Shown here one piece after another: positions 26,855-40,039 of a stretch of DNA of 64,000 nt. The notes under the pieces are model-generated. The model did not search any database. It saw only the letters and a program-made list of their open reading frames with translations, and was not told the DNA's origin. The stretch lies in the NCBI GenBank assembly GCA_019321725.1, contig CM033120.1:17576278-17640277 (forward strand), given 5' to 3'. The position numbers were made by a program, and so were the translations under genes. The stretch's first letter is position 1. Each line of letters starts with the position of its first letter. This DNA is from Paulownia fortunei (lineage: Eukaryota > Streptophyta > Magnoliopsida > Lamiales > Paulowniaceae).

Positions 26855-28458
26855 TTAGAGCTGAGCCAAGCGGCGAATATCAAAGGGATATGCATCAGAT
26901 GTCTTTTGAGCACTGTATGATCGCCTCCCGACGATAATATTTGCAGCTTCTGTAGGATGGAATGCATCCCAGAACAAATGTTCATCTCTGTTCTGACATG
27001 GAGTTTGTAGAGGGAGACATGTTATTTGGCCATTGTTCCTCCCAACACCACAGCATCCAGCGTTTGTCACCCTGAAACCTGAAACCAAGAAAAAATAGAG
27101 AAGAAAAAATGGATTTGTTATGAGGCCATACTTTTGACAGAGGATGAAAACAGGAAAAAAGAAAAAAAAGACTGGAATCCAGGAGTGCGAGTATGATTAC
27201 CAAAAGCTGACGGGTTGTCAATTAAATCCTGGAAAATTCCATATGCATCAATGTAGATGAATTTTGCATCCTGTGTATTTTTGTTGAAGTCATCAACTAA
27301 TGCCCTCAGTTTGTTGTTGAAAATCTGATTCGCCGCGTTTATTCTTTGCACACATGTAGAGCCATCAGGGCTGTTTTGCGCCAATGCATTCGGGCTGCAT
27401 CCGATTTGGCCCACTCCAATCAATGCAAACTTCCTAGCTCCAAAGTTGTACAATGCCTACATAACCCCAACCAGGAAGACAAAAAAGTTAAAAGGGGTCA
27501 AATATAATTCAATGCAAAGATTAATTAGTAGCAGCAAAATAAATGCTTGTGCTTCAACAGATTTTCATATTAATGTCGATGAAAAACAATAGAGCATCAC
27601 CCTCAATTGCTCGGTATATTGTTGAATGAGAACATTGGCGTATTGTTCAGGTGAATACCGACTACTAGTTGAGTAGTATAGGGGCATGAAATAGTTGTTA
27701 AGGTAGTCATTGCTGCCCACTCCAATTGAATACATACACTTGCTCAGATAATTTGCAGCAGAGTCTTGGTCCCCCAGTATGTTCACCACTTGTGAAACAG
27801 TATTCTTGTAGTTATTTACTTGTCCAGTGAAATCAATTCTTGCACCCTAATCAACAGCAATTATGCCAACAATGATTATATATAGTAAAGCCAATAATAC
27901 ATGTTGATTAATTTTCAGGAATTCTGAGAGATCCCCTACCAATTGCTGGCCAGTTTCTGATCTAATTCCAGCAGCAGCAGATGCATAGTTCACTCCCCTG
28001 AGTATTTGTTGGCCACGGGCGCTGGCGTACGGCGGAATGGGATCATCAAAGCCTAGTAGCTCAGCTGCAGTAAATGGCGAATATAGGTCCATTTTAAATC
28101 ATTATCCTGTTGATTTCATAAAAAAAAAAAAAAAAAAGTGCACTACAATTATCTTACACAAGACTATACTTTTACCATTGGAGAGGAAGAGGAAGAGCTT
28201 ACCGATGACATCAACTGTAGTTTTACCATTGGAGAACCTCCCCGTCGGCCCGCCGGGAAAATCAATCCCATAAGGCAAGTAATTAGCCTTGGCCAAGGAT
28301 TGAATGTTATTGTTATTGCCATTGTCCACCAACGAATCACCAAATATAAAGTAGCATGGAACTTGGGGCTCCGCCACCACCCCATAATGGAGATTCACTA
28401 CCACGGCCAGCGCCACAACCACACACCCCACCACCCATCTCTTAACCCCACTGCCCAT
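26855..28458 (-). CDS. GDSL esterase/lipase, tandem copy 2
   Basis: Secreted GDSL hydrolase, paralogue of its neighbour. Minus-strand exons: 28458-28203, 28064-27940, 27846-27601, 27456-27201, 27078-26855, joining to 368 aa. Seen: signal sequence (about 1-30, Val/Ala-rich), block [16 protein letters not shown], block [13 protein letters not shown], block [13 protein letters not shown], block [13 protein letters not shown]. The catalytic Ser, Gly, Asn, Asp and His are all present. The start is the ATG at 28458; the in-frame codons before it offer no better ATG. A TATATATA stretch near 28612-28620 is suitably placed for a promoter. This copy is closer than copy 1 to the usual plant GDSL sequence (for example FIFGDS against FFMGDS), hinting that copy 1 is the more diverged one. 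Confidence 0.94.
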
Positions 28459-31400
28459 TATATGTATCAAGAATGTAGTTGTAGTATATAATAAAGTTTA
28501 AGAGAATAGTGCAAAAGCCAAAAGTGGGATCAGAAAATAAGGAAGACGTAAAGGTGAATGTTGAGAGGGGCACTGGGGCTGGTGGTGTGAGTTTAAGGCA
28601 TGAAGATACAGGTATATATATTACAAGTTTTGAACAAACAAGATCGGAATCGGGAGCGCCCTATTTTTAACTATTCTACATACAGATACACAGTTAGTTA
28701 GATGCATTGATTTCACACGCATGAGATTTCTACAGTGGTACAAAGGCTATGGAATTATTGTAGTTCGATTTTTATTTTATTTTAATTTAATATTCCATCT
28801 TTTATTTCATATCCTTAACTATCAAATTTAAATAAAAGATTCATACGGAATTAGTGCTAAGTCTTGATTTATGTAACCATGCATTTAGTGCAATCAATGC
28901 TTGGGGAACCCAATAATACTCACCACTTCAAATGCTAAAACTCTAAATAACTACCAAGATTTTATTGGTAAAGCAATAGTTATATCTATAGAAGAAAATT
29001 TAGTTAATTTGTAGTTTGTTATTATAACTCAAAAGTGATGTACTCACAACATCAATGTCCTAACAAAAATTACAACAGATGGTCCTGAGATCATCTCCAG
29101 TTCTCTTATATACAAATAGAAGAGAAGAATTAATAAGCTTGATATACCTTAATTTTGTGGTACTCATAATAATCGAGAGCTTGATCATAAATAAAGACTA
29201 ATTCGATACTGTACACTTTGGTAGTTGAGCATGTACGTCTTAATTTTCATGAGATGTAATGACCAGCTAGTTATTTTAGTTTTTTATTTTAATTTGGTAT
29301 TACATTTTATATTATACTTCAAATATATATATAATTCATTTTAAATATATATTTAAAACAATATAAATGTAACACCAAATTAGAACAAAAAATTGAATTA
29401 CCAGCAAGTACCCTTCCTAATGGTTTGTCAAAGTTAGAATGCAAGACAATCTAAATCAACAACCCCTTACTTGTAATAAGTCTCTTTTTCAAGAAATAGG
29501 AAGATGCAGCTCAAGGGTTTTTACCTTCTTGCTATAAAAGCATAAAACAAAGCCTAATCCAAGCAAACTAATTCGTATCAACAGTCCAAAATCAAGATTA
29601 TAAAAAGTCCAGCAATCAAAATACGATGATTTAATCCGATTGATGGTGGTAAGAATTCAGGGAAGTGAGTGGCTTGATATTTAATCCTGGGTAGTTAGCA
29701 AACGACAGGAATTTAATGCTCGGACAAAGTCATGGGAAAATAACTGTGTTAATGTTAATTTATGGGGAAAATGTACCGCAATTATTGTGTTTGGTCTTTC
29801 TTGCCGACGAGCCATCAACTAAACCTCAGTTTTCATTGCAGCACACAAATAGCTGACAGTACTGCATACACTTCAAAAATCATTTTCCAAAAAACAATTA
29901 ATGCATTTTTTTATTTCTTTCTACCTAAGGCATTAACTAAAGCAAATGTTCAGGCAAAAACAGTCCATCCAAGCTAAAATCTGATTAGTTTAATTCCCAA
30001 CTCGTTGTATGGATCTTGGATTTCAATGAGAAATTTATTATCGACTATTATAGAATTTCACTAATTAAAATTAAAAAAAGAGAAGGAAAAAAAGATACAT
30101 AGATATTGAACTTAAAAAAAGTGTTGCCGGCTTTTAAAGTTAGTAAGCAGAAGGGCATGGTGGGCATGGATACTAGAAAAGAGAAGATAATAAATACTGT
30201 AATTGACTAAGATGACATTTATTGCACATGCGATATAGTTTTGGTGCTGCTGTTTCAATTAAATCAGGCGGTTGAGCGAACAGCAGCAGCAAGCTTCACA
30301 TTTTCGACCAAGTCCACTTCATAAAATAGTTGTCTTCCACAACATAAGTCAATCTCTGAGGATGCCATAATCAGTCTCCATCACCGGCAGCTTGAGCCCA
30401 ATTTTTCAACGTTACGGAGAAAACGCTGCAGGGATCGTTAAAGGGATTTTATGTGGACCTCATGCTTATTTATTGTGCTGTCTGTCCTAGCTAGCTAGCC
30501 ACCCCGGATCAATTTGGCATGGAATTTTGAACTTTAGATCAACTGCATGGAGTTGCTGATAAAAAATTAAAAAAAACCATTTGTTTCCAGCATCCAGGGA
30601 AACGTTATGATAAAAATGAAAAAAAAAAAAAAAAAAGGATATATAGAAGCTTCATTTCCAACATAACATGTCCTCTTGGGTGGTTGGGTAGTATTGGATA
30701 GGAATTTGAGGTCGAATGTCTCAAATTCGAATCCTTTGCACCACTCGTTTTTAACTATCACATTAACCTTATTTAATATAACTTACATTTTCGTATAATT
30801 TGCGGGGTATTGTATAAAAGTGGAGTTTATTCAATATAAACTTTCCGAGTCTCGTCATAAAAATTAAATATATTAAAAAAAAAAACAACAACAACATAAC
30901 TTGGCGGAAAAAGAGTTTACAGGTTAGAAGAAAAATCAGAGCGCAAAGAGCACTAGTGGCAGATGAGAGTTTCACCAGAGCAGCTGAAGTGGCAATCGTC
31001 AATGCCGGGCTTCAAATTTCTCATACTATTTTTCAGTGAAAATCACATCATGGTCAGGGATGGACTCATAGGACTGATAGGACAATAGCGTCCCTCAACT
31101 CTATATAACTTTTAAATTAATTATGAATAATTATGAATTTATAATATATTTTATATATAAATTTATTAAATTTTAAAATTTTGCCCACTATAAATAATAA
31201 AATTGTCTTTTGTCATTGTTTTAAGAAAAAAATTCAATATTTCCCCCTCAACTTAAAATTTCTGATTATGTCCCTGATTTTGCAGACAACAAAACTTTGA
31301 TTTGGAGACAAAAAAGAAATATGAAAACCAAGCAAATTGAGAATTATGAAAACCAAGAAAAAAATATGAAAATAATAATGTAGCTCAAATAGTAAGACAT

Positions 31401-32183
31401 ATAATTGCCAAGGAAATTCATAATATTGAAAACCAATTAGTAAAGCTAGAAAAAAAGCAGATAGCAACCAAGAACCGAACTAGTTATAGAACACAAGTAA
31501 GACATATGTCGATCAATAGCCCAAGTATAGTTTGGTTTAGACTAAATTGAATTCATGGATCGAAAGCTTTTGATAACCGAGTCGTACTTGCAGAAAATTA
31601 CATTTTTTATTCCTTGTGAAAAGTAAAAGAAATACTGCTTGGAAGGTCTTGGGCCCATTAAGACCATTTTAACCCTGCCACTAAAAAGGCAAGCTGGGCT
31701 TATGTGGCCCTACCCTCATTGTTACTTTGGTTTGGGTTTCGGCACTTAAAAAATCAGGCATCATGAACTATGGCCCAATACAGTTCTTTTTAATTTTCTT
31801 TTAACTGCAATTATCATGAATTTGTGATCGGATTATTACACCTGATCGATTGTAGTTAAACTAATTAAGCAATGTGGCCAAGCATAGCCCATAGGCTTCT
31901 GCTCCGAATCTAATAATCAGAAGGGATTAACTAATAAACTAGGAATGATAGATTAATCGAACCATTAATGATGCGGCTAGTGTCATTATCTTAAACTGGA
32001 TTAAAAACAAAATTCTTTTACTGTATGCATGCAAAAGGCAAGATTACAAGAAAATGACCCTTCCAAGCCTTTTATTGCGTAATCATCTTTTTCTTCTAAA
32101 AGCCAATTTGTACGTCAACTAATCCCCGATGAGTGCGAAACCTTTCGGCTATGCATTTGGCCCACCTCATATAATCTCTCTCC

Positions 32184-32214
<31 letters not shown>

Positions 32215-35200
32215 TTAATTTAATATTTTATTTTTTATTTTAATTCGTAAATACATGTGATGGTTCATAATCTACTTAGACTCAATAAGATAAATTTAAA
32301 AAATTCATTCGAATTATGAACCAAGTCCGAGTATACTAAACATGATAAGTTTAAGAAGTTCACAAATTATTGAGATAAACAAACCTTAATACATGAATTA
32401 AAACCGTCAAAAATTATTAAGGCCACAAGATCCAAACTCACGAAAACATGTATCACCACCACAAATATCTCTAGCCTTCATTATTGAAAGGTACACAATT
32501 TATTAAGTATTTATCTGCTCTCAAGTTATCTGAATTTTTCTGTTTCGGATCTGATTTGAACATCAGAGTGTTTTCTTCCGACACCCCTAATGTTCGTCCA
32601 ACACCCCTAATGCTTTATTGTAACGCAAACAACATCCCACCTAATAATTCAATTTCGCAGGATTATTACCCATCAGAGTGATTAGTATTATTGTTCATCA
32701 AAATGATTATCATACTAAGTGTATATAATTTATTTCATTTAAAAATATATATATTTTAGAAAAATAAAACAACTCCTCAAAAATAACACCTAACATTGCA
32801 TTAAATTTTACTTTATTACTATCATAAAGACAGGCGTCAAAATAAGAAATAGAACATGAAAATGGGGTTTTGTTTTGTGTGATTGTGAGTGTGCAGTATG
32901 TAGTTCGTTTCGTTTGCTTCCTAAAGGGAGAAATGTGATGTACTACACGAAAACAACGGCGAGGGCAACGTGGCAGCAAACCACGGGATGATTCAAAGAT
33001 TCCTCTTGTAGCTAATAGCTTGTCGCCGTTTGCTTCATTGAACGTAGGCGCAGATAATTTGGTGGACCTCGAGAGCCGGGAAGCAGGAACTTCTTTAAGG
33101 CGCAGCATCAGCCGCTGAATACGCCGATCGCTTTTAACCTACGGCTCATATCTAATCATTAGCCAGATTACAGCTTTAACCTTGCTCTTTACTCTAAAAT
33201 TAGTTATGATCAATTTATCAATAGTTATTATTAAGAGTGATTATAAATTTTAAAAAGGTGATTGAACCACGTCACCGCATACATTATAGAGCCAAAAAAT
33301 TAAAATTGAGAAAATAAAATTTATTTTAAAAAAATAAATAAATAAAGAGATCATTTTAATATTCTAGGGTGGTAAAATTTAAAAATTTAATAATTATATA
33401 TATAATTAATACTAATTTAAAATTTGTATGAGGTTGGGGCAGCACCCTGACCGCCAGCTCCGCCCCCATTGATATTTGTCTGACCTCACAGCATCAAATC
33501 AAACTATTCTTGTTAATTTATTACATAAATTACGATTTAAAAATTAAAATGAAAACTAAAAGAATTGCACCACCATGTATTTTATAAAAAATTTAAAACT
33601 ACTTATTTAAGTAAAATTCGAGAGAAAAAGTGTGTGACCCAAACAATATATGAGAAAATTAATTGACTAAAAGTATTTGGTATGTATTAATAAAAGAAAT
33701 GACTCCCTGAATTATTTTTAGATTTTGAATGTTGATTTATGTTATTACTAACTTTCTTGACTGATTTTCTAAATAGTTTATAATCAGTTGGTAGAATCCA
33801 AACACCCCAGTCCAAGTGTGTTGAATGAGTACTTGATTATGTCTTAAAGTTTTAAGTAAGGAGATTATGCATTATATCCACTTCCTGTTTAATTATAGTT
33901 TAACAAAGTGCAAATACATTCACTATCCTTATCTATGTTCTCCTTTTGAAAATTGATGTCATTTTCTAACCTTTAATATTAGCAATGCTAATTTTTAAAT
34001 CCTTTAAGTAGTGTCCCTTTATTATGGGAAAAATGTAGGGGAACAACTTTTTTATTTTTTTTAACACGACCATATGAATTTTTCGCTACAGAACTACTAG
34101 CTAAAAGGTGAGTCCAGCATCATAGTTTGATTAACATAGTGGTAGATTGAAACTTTTCATTATAAAAATGATTAATTCACACACTATTAACACAAATGAA
34201 TTTGAAATTGTAGCATTCTTATGGAAAATAATAGGTCAAACTAGTAGAATTACCAACTTAGTTGTAATTCTTAAATTAATGTTGTGTTTGGTTTTTTCAC
34301 TTATGCTTTGATGTGAAAGGGATTCGTTTCAATTCGTATGTATAGGAAGTGATTTGTGCGCATATATAATGGTGATGAGTATTTCCCCTACAAGAGATCT
34401 TTTAAAACTGTGAGATTGAAATGTGATCCTCTAGGGCCAAAACAAATAATATCTTGTACCGTGAAATCTGTTCACTCTATGTCACATCACCCTAAATCAA
34501 GGGCCAATTCATTTTCCCCTAAGAAGTGTTTTTTTTTTTTTCAAAATAAAACTATGAAATTTCGATCAAAACGAACAATACATTTTGGACAAACACTAAT
34601 TACTCACTTTGTGTCACATCATACCTAAAATTAGATAAATTTTCAACATGTTTAGTATGAAGCTAAAATTCCACCTTTCTTTTTAGTTACTAACATGTAT
34701 AGTGTTGGTACCACAACACGTGAATGCACGAGAGAGGCACTTTCCAAATGAATGTGACAACAATTTCTCCAACCCTAGCTAGATATGGTTGAATTGAACT
34801 CTCATATATCTACCAGGACTCAGGCTAATAAATATGCTAAAAGCATGATTTAATTTCCAGAAAGCATGCATATCCATATAAACATCATTTTTTAAATCCA
34901 TAGGTCCCTACACACATATCCACACCAAATAAAATCATAACTTATATATCCAATGCCACGCATATTGTACGGACTTACAAATGCATCAATAGATAAAACT
35001 GGTCATTTTTTTTTTTCATTAGTGAACAATTCATTTACTCTCTCCAATGGATAAATATAAAGCGAAAAATATTTGACTATATTTTTTTTTTGTAAATACT
35101 TACAATATCTTTATTTTTTATTGAGTTATTTACTATTATTATTTGAATATTATTAAAAAAATCAGTTAAATTGTACAATATTGAATTAGTTGCTCGACAC

Positions 35201-36078
35201 CAACAATTGGGCATTTAATTTTCAATGGAGGTACTATATGTTTAATTATATATGTTTCGTAATCATTTTTGAGGACAAGAATTTAATAGTAGGTGATGTG
35301 GGTGGTAAATGTATTTGTCAAAAGATGAATTTAGCCATTTTGAAATAGGAGAAACTAATTGATCCTATTTGAAATTTTTTTTTTCTAATTTGGGTATCGG
35401 AATGTTATAGTCCAACGATCTCTTTGTATTTAATAATTAGGAATTGAAAGTTCATTAGAGCCCATCAAAATCCTGTATTGTTTAATTGGTTGAGGTCGAG
35501 ATATGATCATAGGTGTCTTTCAAACCATAAATATGTCATGTTAAAAGAGTAAAATCTATTTAAAGTATGAAAGAAATGAAGCAAAAAATTTCACACAAAC
35601 AAACAAAAACATTTGCACCTACGTATTATCACTGTTTTTGAGTATAATATACGCAAGGAATATGAAGACAATAATCAATTAAAACTCAAAAACTTAAACA
35701 AAATAAAAATTATACCCCAAGCTACACAGTCATACACACAACCAAAGCCGTGAACCACAAGTAACAGCGTCCCCCCGTTTTCTCCTTCTGACAGATTCCG
35801 AAATTCATATTAACTTCAATGGAGAAACAATAAAAAACAAAAAAAAAAAAAAAAGAGAGAAAATTTTAGAAAGCGGGGACCGCACTCAACGCCCTTCACA
35901 GTGACGCCAGCAATCAAAGTGTACTAACTACGATTCCAGATTCAATCATTCATTCATTTCCATATAAATCCCTTCCCATTTTCCCACCATTCTCAACTCT
36001 TCAGCAGCTACGTAGCTCCCATATTCTTTCATACAAAATCCCAACGGAAAAAAACCCTCTTTGCTAGCTATAATTTCC
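28459..36078. other. 7.6-kb gene-poor region
   Basis: Mostly AT-rich DNA with poly-A/T runs and a (TA)n tract at about 32181-32210. A minus-strand open frame at 33108-32710 has an Arg-rich, less AT-rich first half that resembles coding DNA, but its second half drifts into AT-rich sequence and no family is recognised. At about 30900-31015 a short GC-richer patch may be an old gene or transposon fragment. TATAAAT at 35963-35969 probably serves the S40 gene to the right. Confidence 0.5.
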
Positions 36079-36471
36079 ATGGCGGAAGAATTCCAAGAAT
36101 CTGAAGTTATGTTCCAAGAAAGCGTTGAGGTTGAAGACGGCACTTATGAGGGCTGCAGCTTTCCGTTGAACTCCCGGGAGTCGAGAAACGGTAAAGGCAA
36201 GAGGAGAAAACTGAAGGCCAATAAGAAGAACTCCGTTCCGGTGAATATCCCGGAGAATGTGCCCCGAAATACGTGGTTCCGTTACTTGGACTCGGATTTT
36301 GGCGGCGACGATGGAGAACTGGTGCCGCCACACGTCATCATAGGGCGGCGCGTGGCCGGAAAGATGATGGCATTTTCTCTTTGTAGCGGAAACGGGAGGA
36401 CTCTCAAGGGAAGGGATTTGAGTGAATTCCGGAATTCGATTCTCAGGATGACTGGATTTCTTGAAACGTGA
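36079..36471 (+). CDS. S40-type senescence regulator (DUF584)
   Basis: Intronless 130-aa protein of the plant S40 family, whose members are small nuclear proteins linked to leaf senescence and stress. Seen: a basic stretch KGKRRKLKANKK (possible nuclear signal), then the conserved core. VPVNIPENVPRN comes first, then an acidic GGDDGELVPPHVI, RRVAGKMMAFSLCSGNGRTLKGRDL, and the C-terminal ILRMTGFLE. This order of motifs is the family signature. The start is the ATG at 36079 in good context (TTCCATGGCG), about 85 bases after a likely start site set by TATAAAT at 35963-35969. Molecular activity is unknown for the whole family. Confidence 0.92.
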   Translation: MAEEFQESEVMFQESVEVEDGTYEGCSFPLNSRESRNGKGKRRKLKANKKNSVPVNIPENVPRNTWFRYLDSDFGGDDGELVPPHVIIGRRVAGKMMAFSLCSGNGRTLKGRDLSEFRNSILRMTGFLET

Positions 36472-39400
36472 CTTTCAAAACCAGCTTGGATAAGAAGAAA
36501 AGCGAAGGAAAGAAAGATGACTTAATTATTATTTTTTATTTATTTGTTTAATCTCTTTTAAAATCTTAATTGTTAAAGCTAGCTAGCATTAACAGAATTA
36601 TGCTAGCTCATTTGTTGTAAAAGAAATGAAAAGATTATTCATTGCCTGAAAAAGAGAAGGAAATGGAAGGAAAAACAGCTTACTGGTTCTTGTTTTTGTC
36701 TCCAAGTGTGTTGTGTCAGTTGTTTTCTAGTTGAGTTTTTTTTGGAGTTTTGTGATCATTAATTTGGACATAGCATGTTGTAGGCGGAGAAAGATCCAGT
36801 TATCCAGGGTGTTAGATTAGGTTTCTGTTAGGCATTACGCCAGTGATTGCACAGAGCAGAGTTGATTGGTTTATCAAGAATTTGTGCCAGGTCTGAAAAC
36901 AGGCCAGCAATATATATACATATATTGTATGTGATATATGTGTGCGCGCACGCATAGATGTATTTGTGTGTACGTTTGTGTGTAGTGTATGTGAATATGT
37001 ATGTGTGTGTGTATATTGATTTCTTGTCTATATACATGTATTTCTGTGTGTTTCTATTATTCAGTTTGAGTTTGCTAAAAATAAATGCTGTTTGTTGCGT
37101 CATTCATTAAGGAATGTACATACTAAATATGTGTGTTGGAACTTTAATCAAAATTAATTATTTTTGTTTGAGTATAATCTATTGTAAATTCATCACATGT
37201 ACAAATACAATAGCTAAACTTAAAGTAGAAGTGTTTTTATGGAAGTATTTATGCAATACAAATATTGATTTGGGGGAACATTGTTGATTAAACACTAAAT
37301 TAAAATTCCACCCCACCCCCCACCCCCACCCCCAAAAAAAAGAAAAGAAAAGGGCCCCAACTCACCTCAATCTAAGTGAACCAATTCGATTTGGATCTCT
37401 AAGTCTGATTAATATTGACATATATGTATATAAATATAAATTGATTGAACAGTTGAATACAAATCAATTATTATGTCTTCGAAATTTAAATTCATTAAAT
37501 ACAAACTATTAGACTATTCATAACATCAATATATTAAATATATCAAATACTAATAGAATAAATATAAATAAGCTAACACTCATATTAATAGGCCTCGAAT
37601 TCAAAAACTTAGTTTAAGTTATACAAGTATCGAATGTCTCATTAGTGAAACAAGACTATCGTGGGTATCAGTACTTCAGATTCCTCGTTCTTAAGTTAAA
37701 CTTCCACAAAATTTAGGATTCTGGTTCTTACAAAGATAACCTTGAATCGAGTGCGTATTCCAAGCATTGTGTAAGTTTGTAACTGTATAATGGAAAAAAA
37801 ACAAGTTAGAAGTGGCTAGATTTAGGATTTAATTTCACACAAAATGTTTTGCCTAACCCATCTCCATAGAATACTTAAAACAATGAATTAAACGCTAATT
37901 TTTAGTATTGGCCCAAATCAAGTTCTAATGGAATTAAAACAACGAATTTTATGAATTTTCTAATGTAAATTCATATTAAAAATAAGAATTTTTTAAGTTG
38001 ATTTATTTTTTTTTTTTTGTGTTTTTTTTTTTTATACTTGAATAAAGGTTTATAAACCAATCATCTGTGGAAATAGTTTCACTTCTACAATTCAAATGTT
38101 CCTTTTTCTTGTATCTTACACTTGATCACTATAGCTCTTTTTTATTATTATTTTCTGCGTTGTTTTCTTTCTGTTTTTTGTTTACAGAGAAAGAAGAAAC
38201 ATTTTTATTTTGGGTTTAACTTTTGATAGAGAGTTTTTTTTTTTTTAACGTGTCGTGGTGGGGTGGTTTTTTACTCCAAGAAACCACCCTTATTCAAACT
38301 ACTTCCACTAAAGTGATTTCAAAATTATTTGGGTCGGATCAGCTTTCATGGGCGACTCGTTAACCCATTTTATTTATTTATTTCTTACATGTTCAATATT
38401 ATTCAACTTCATTAAGATCTGACTTTGTGACATTTTAAAGATATATTCGGGTCATAACTAGAAATATTCTAATTCAAATGTGTTCAAATCAAATTTTCTG
38501 TGTTCGAATTCAATAAAAATTAATAAATTTTTAATTTAGTACAGTACGTAAGATGGTATTTCTTTCATATATTTAAAGCTGCTATTCAAAATTTTCTGTT
38601 AGTTATTATCTTATAATACTATTTCTTGTTCACGGTTAATTAAAATTCTTAGGCACTTGAATCCAAATTCGTCTTACCAGGTTTTCGTGCAGTCTAAAAT
38701 GGATTATGATTTAAGACAGCAGACGTCAAGTTGAAATCCGAATCCAATTCAAGTTAGATTTAATCGAATGTCAATATTATTAGAATTTTTTTACTACGCA
38801 TAAAATAGTATCAAAATAAATAACATCTCATGTTCAACTTCATGTGCCCAACGTTGAGTTATGGAGCAAGAGCAAGTCATGTAGCACGGAGGGCCTAAAC
38901 GCCACGTGCAAAATAACGAGCAAACCTGCTTGAAATAGAGCAGACATGTACATTTCACATGTTATCTACCTCGTACGTGTATAACATAAAAGCCACAAAA
39001 CTTCAGTTCAAGTCATCTCATTTATTAGTTTATTACAGAAAAAGAACGGCTTTTATTGGCGTTTTTATAACTAATTAATTACTCTACCTACCAAAAAGTA
39101 CTCTTAAAACAATTGAACAATAAGCAAACAATTATAATAAAAAATCTTTTGATTTTGTTCTATGCAGATTCTTTTTTCGGTAAAAGCAATTATACGTTAT
39201 TATATCAAAATGTTAATTATTAATTTTGTTATATGTTTTTTCTAAAACACAGAGAGTGACATGTTCCTGTTTAAAAGATACGGGAGTAAAACTCTATTTA
39301 CCCTTTTTTGGACACATGTCAAGTCTGAAAATATACATGTCATATTATGTGAGATTTAAGTTCTGTGAAATTCCCTGTGGAACGGTGATCTTTCAGATTT

Positions 39401-40039
39401 TCAGTAATGGATGGGAAATTCTCAAGATTTTAAACGCAGATCTTAAACTCAGACTCCGTCTGCTGATGTAGAACTGAAGAAGTAAAATGTAATAATTAGA
39501 ATTATCAACTACAGCACTAAAAACAAAAAAAAAAAAGGAAAGAAAATGGAAAACACACACACACACGACACAATAGTAAGACAGGATTATACAAGAGCAT
39601 ATTATCGCATGGGAACTCAATCACACTAAAATGACACGAAAAACTATACTCTCTGCTTGAATGCGCTGAAATATTGTAACCTGTGGAGTATTATTAAGGC
39701 AGGTTGACTTCTCAGAAACAATTCATCTAAATATAAGCTCAAAACCAACCACAGGTACGAAACTGTAGGAATAAAACAAAAATTAACTGTGACAATCTCT
39801 AGTGCTATTATATCATTTGGAGTAGTCTATCAGAATACAGTGATACTCAGATGCTGAATCCTCGTGAAATGAAGCACTCTCCCAAGGTGGTTGTCTAATC
39901 ATACCAAAACTCCACCTGAAGCATTTTTCTTTTCCTTTTTTTTTAGGTGGGGAAAGGGGGGTGGGGTTACTGGTAATATTCTATTATAAGGTGTTGCTGA
40001 CCAATATACTGCAAATGCGAGGACAGCCTCAAACACAGC
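36472..40039. other. Intergenic region with simple repeats
   Basis: Holds the S40 3' region, then AT-rich DNA. An alternating purine-pyrimidine (TG/TA/CG) stretch lies at about 36905-37020. A run of four C-blocks at 37311-37333 would make a G-quadruplex motif on the - strand. I see no gene. Confidence 0.55.

Noticed and set aside
30710..30740. tRNA B-box-like word (ATTCGAATCC)
   Set aside because: No matching A box, acceptor stem or cloverleaf could be built around it.
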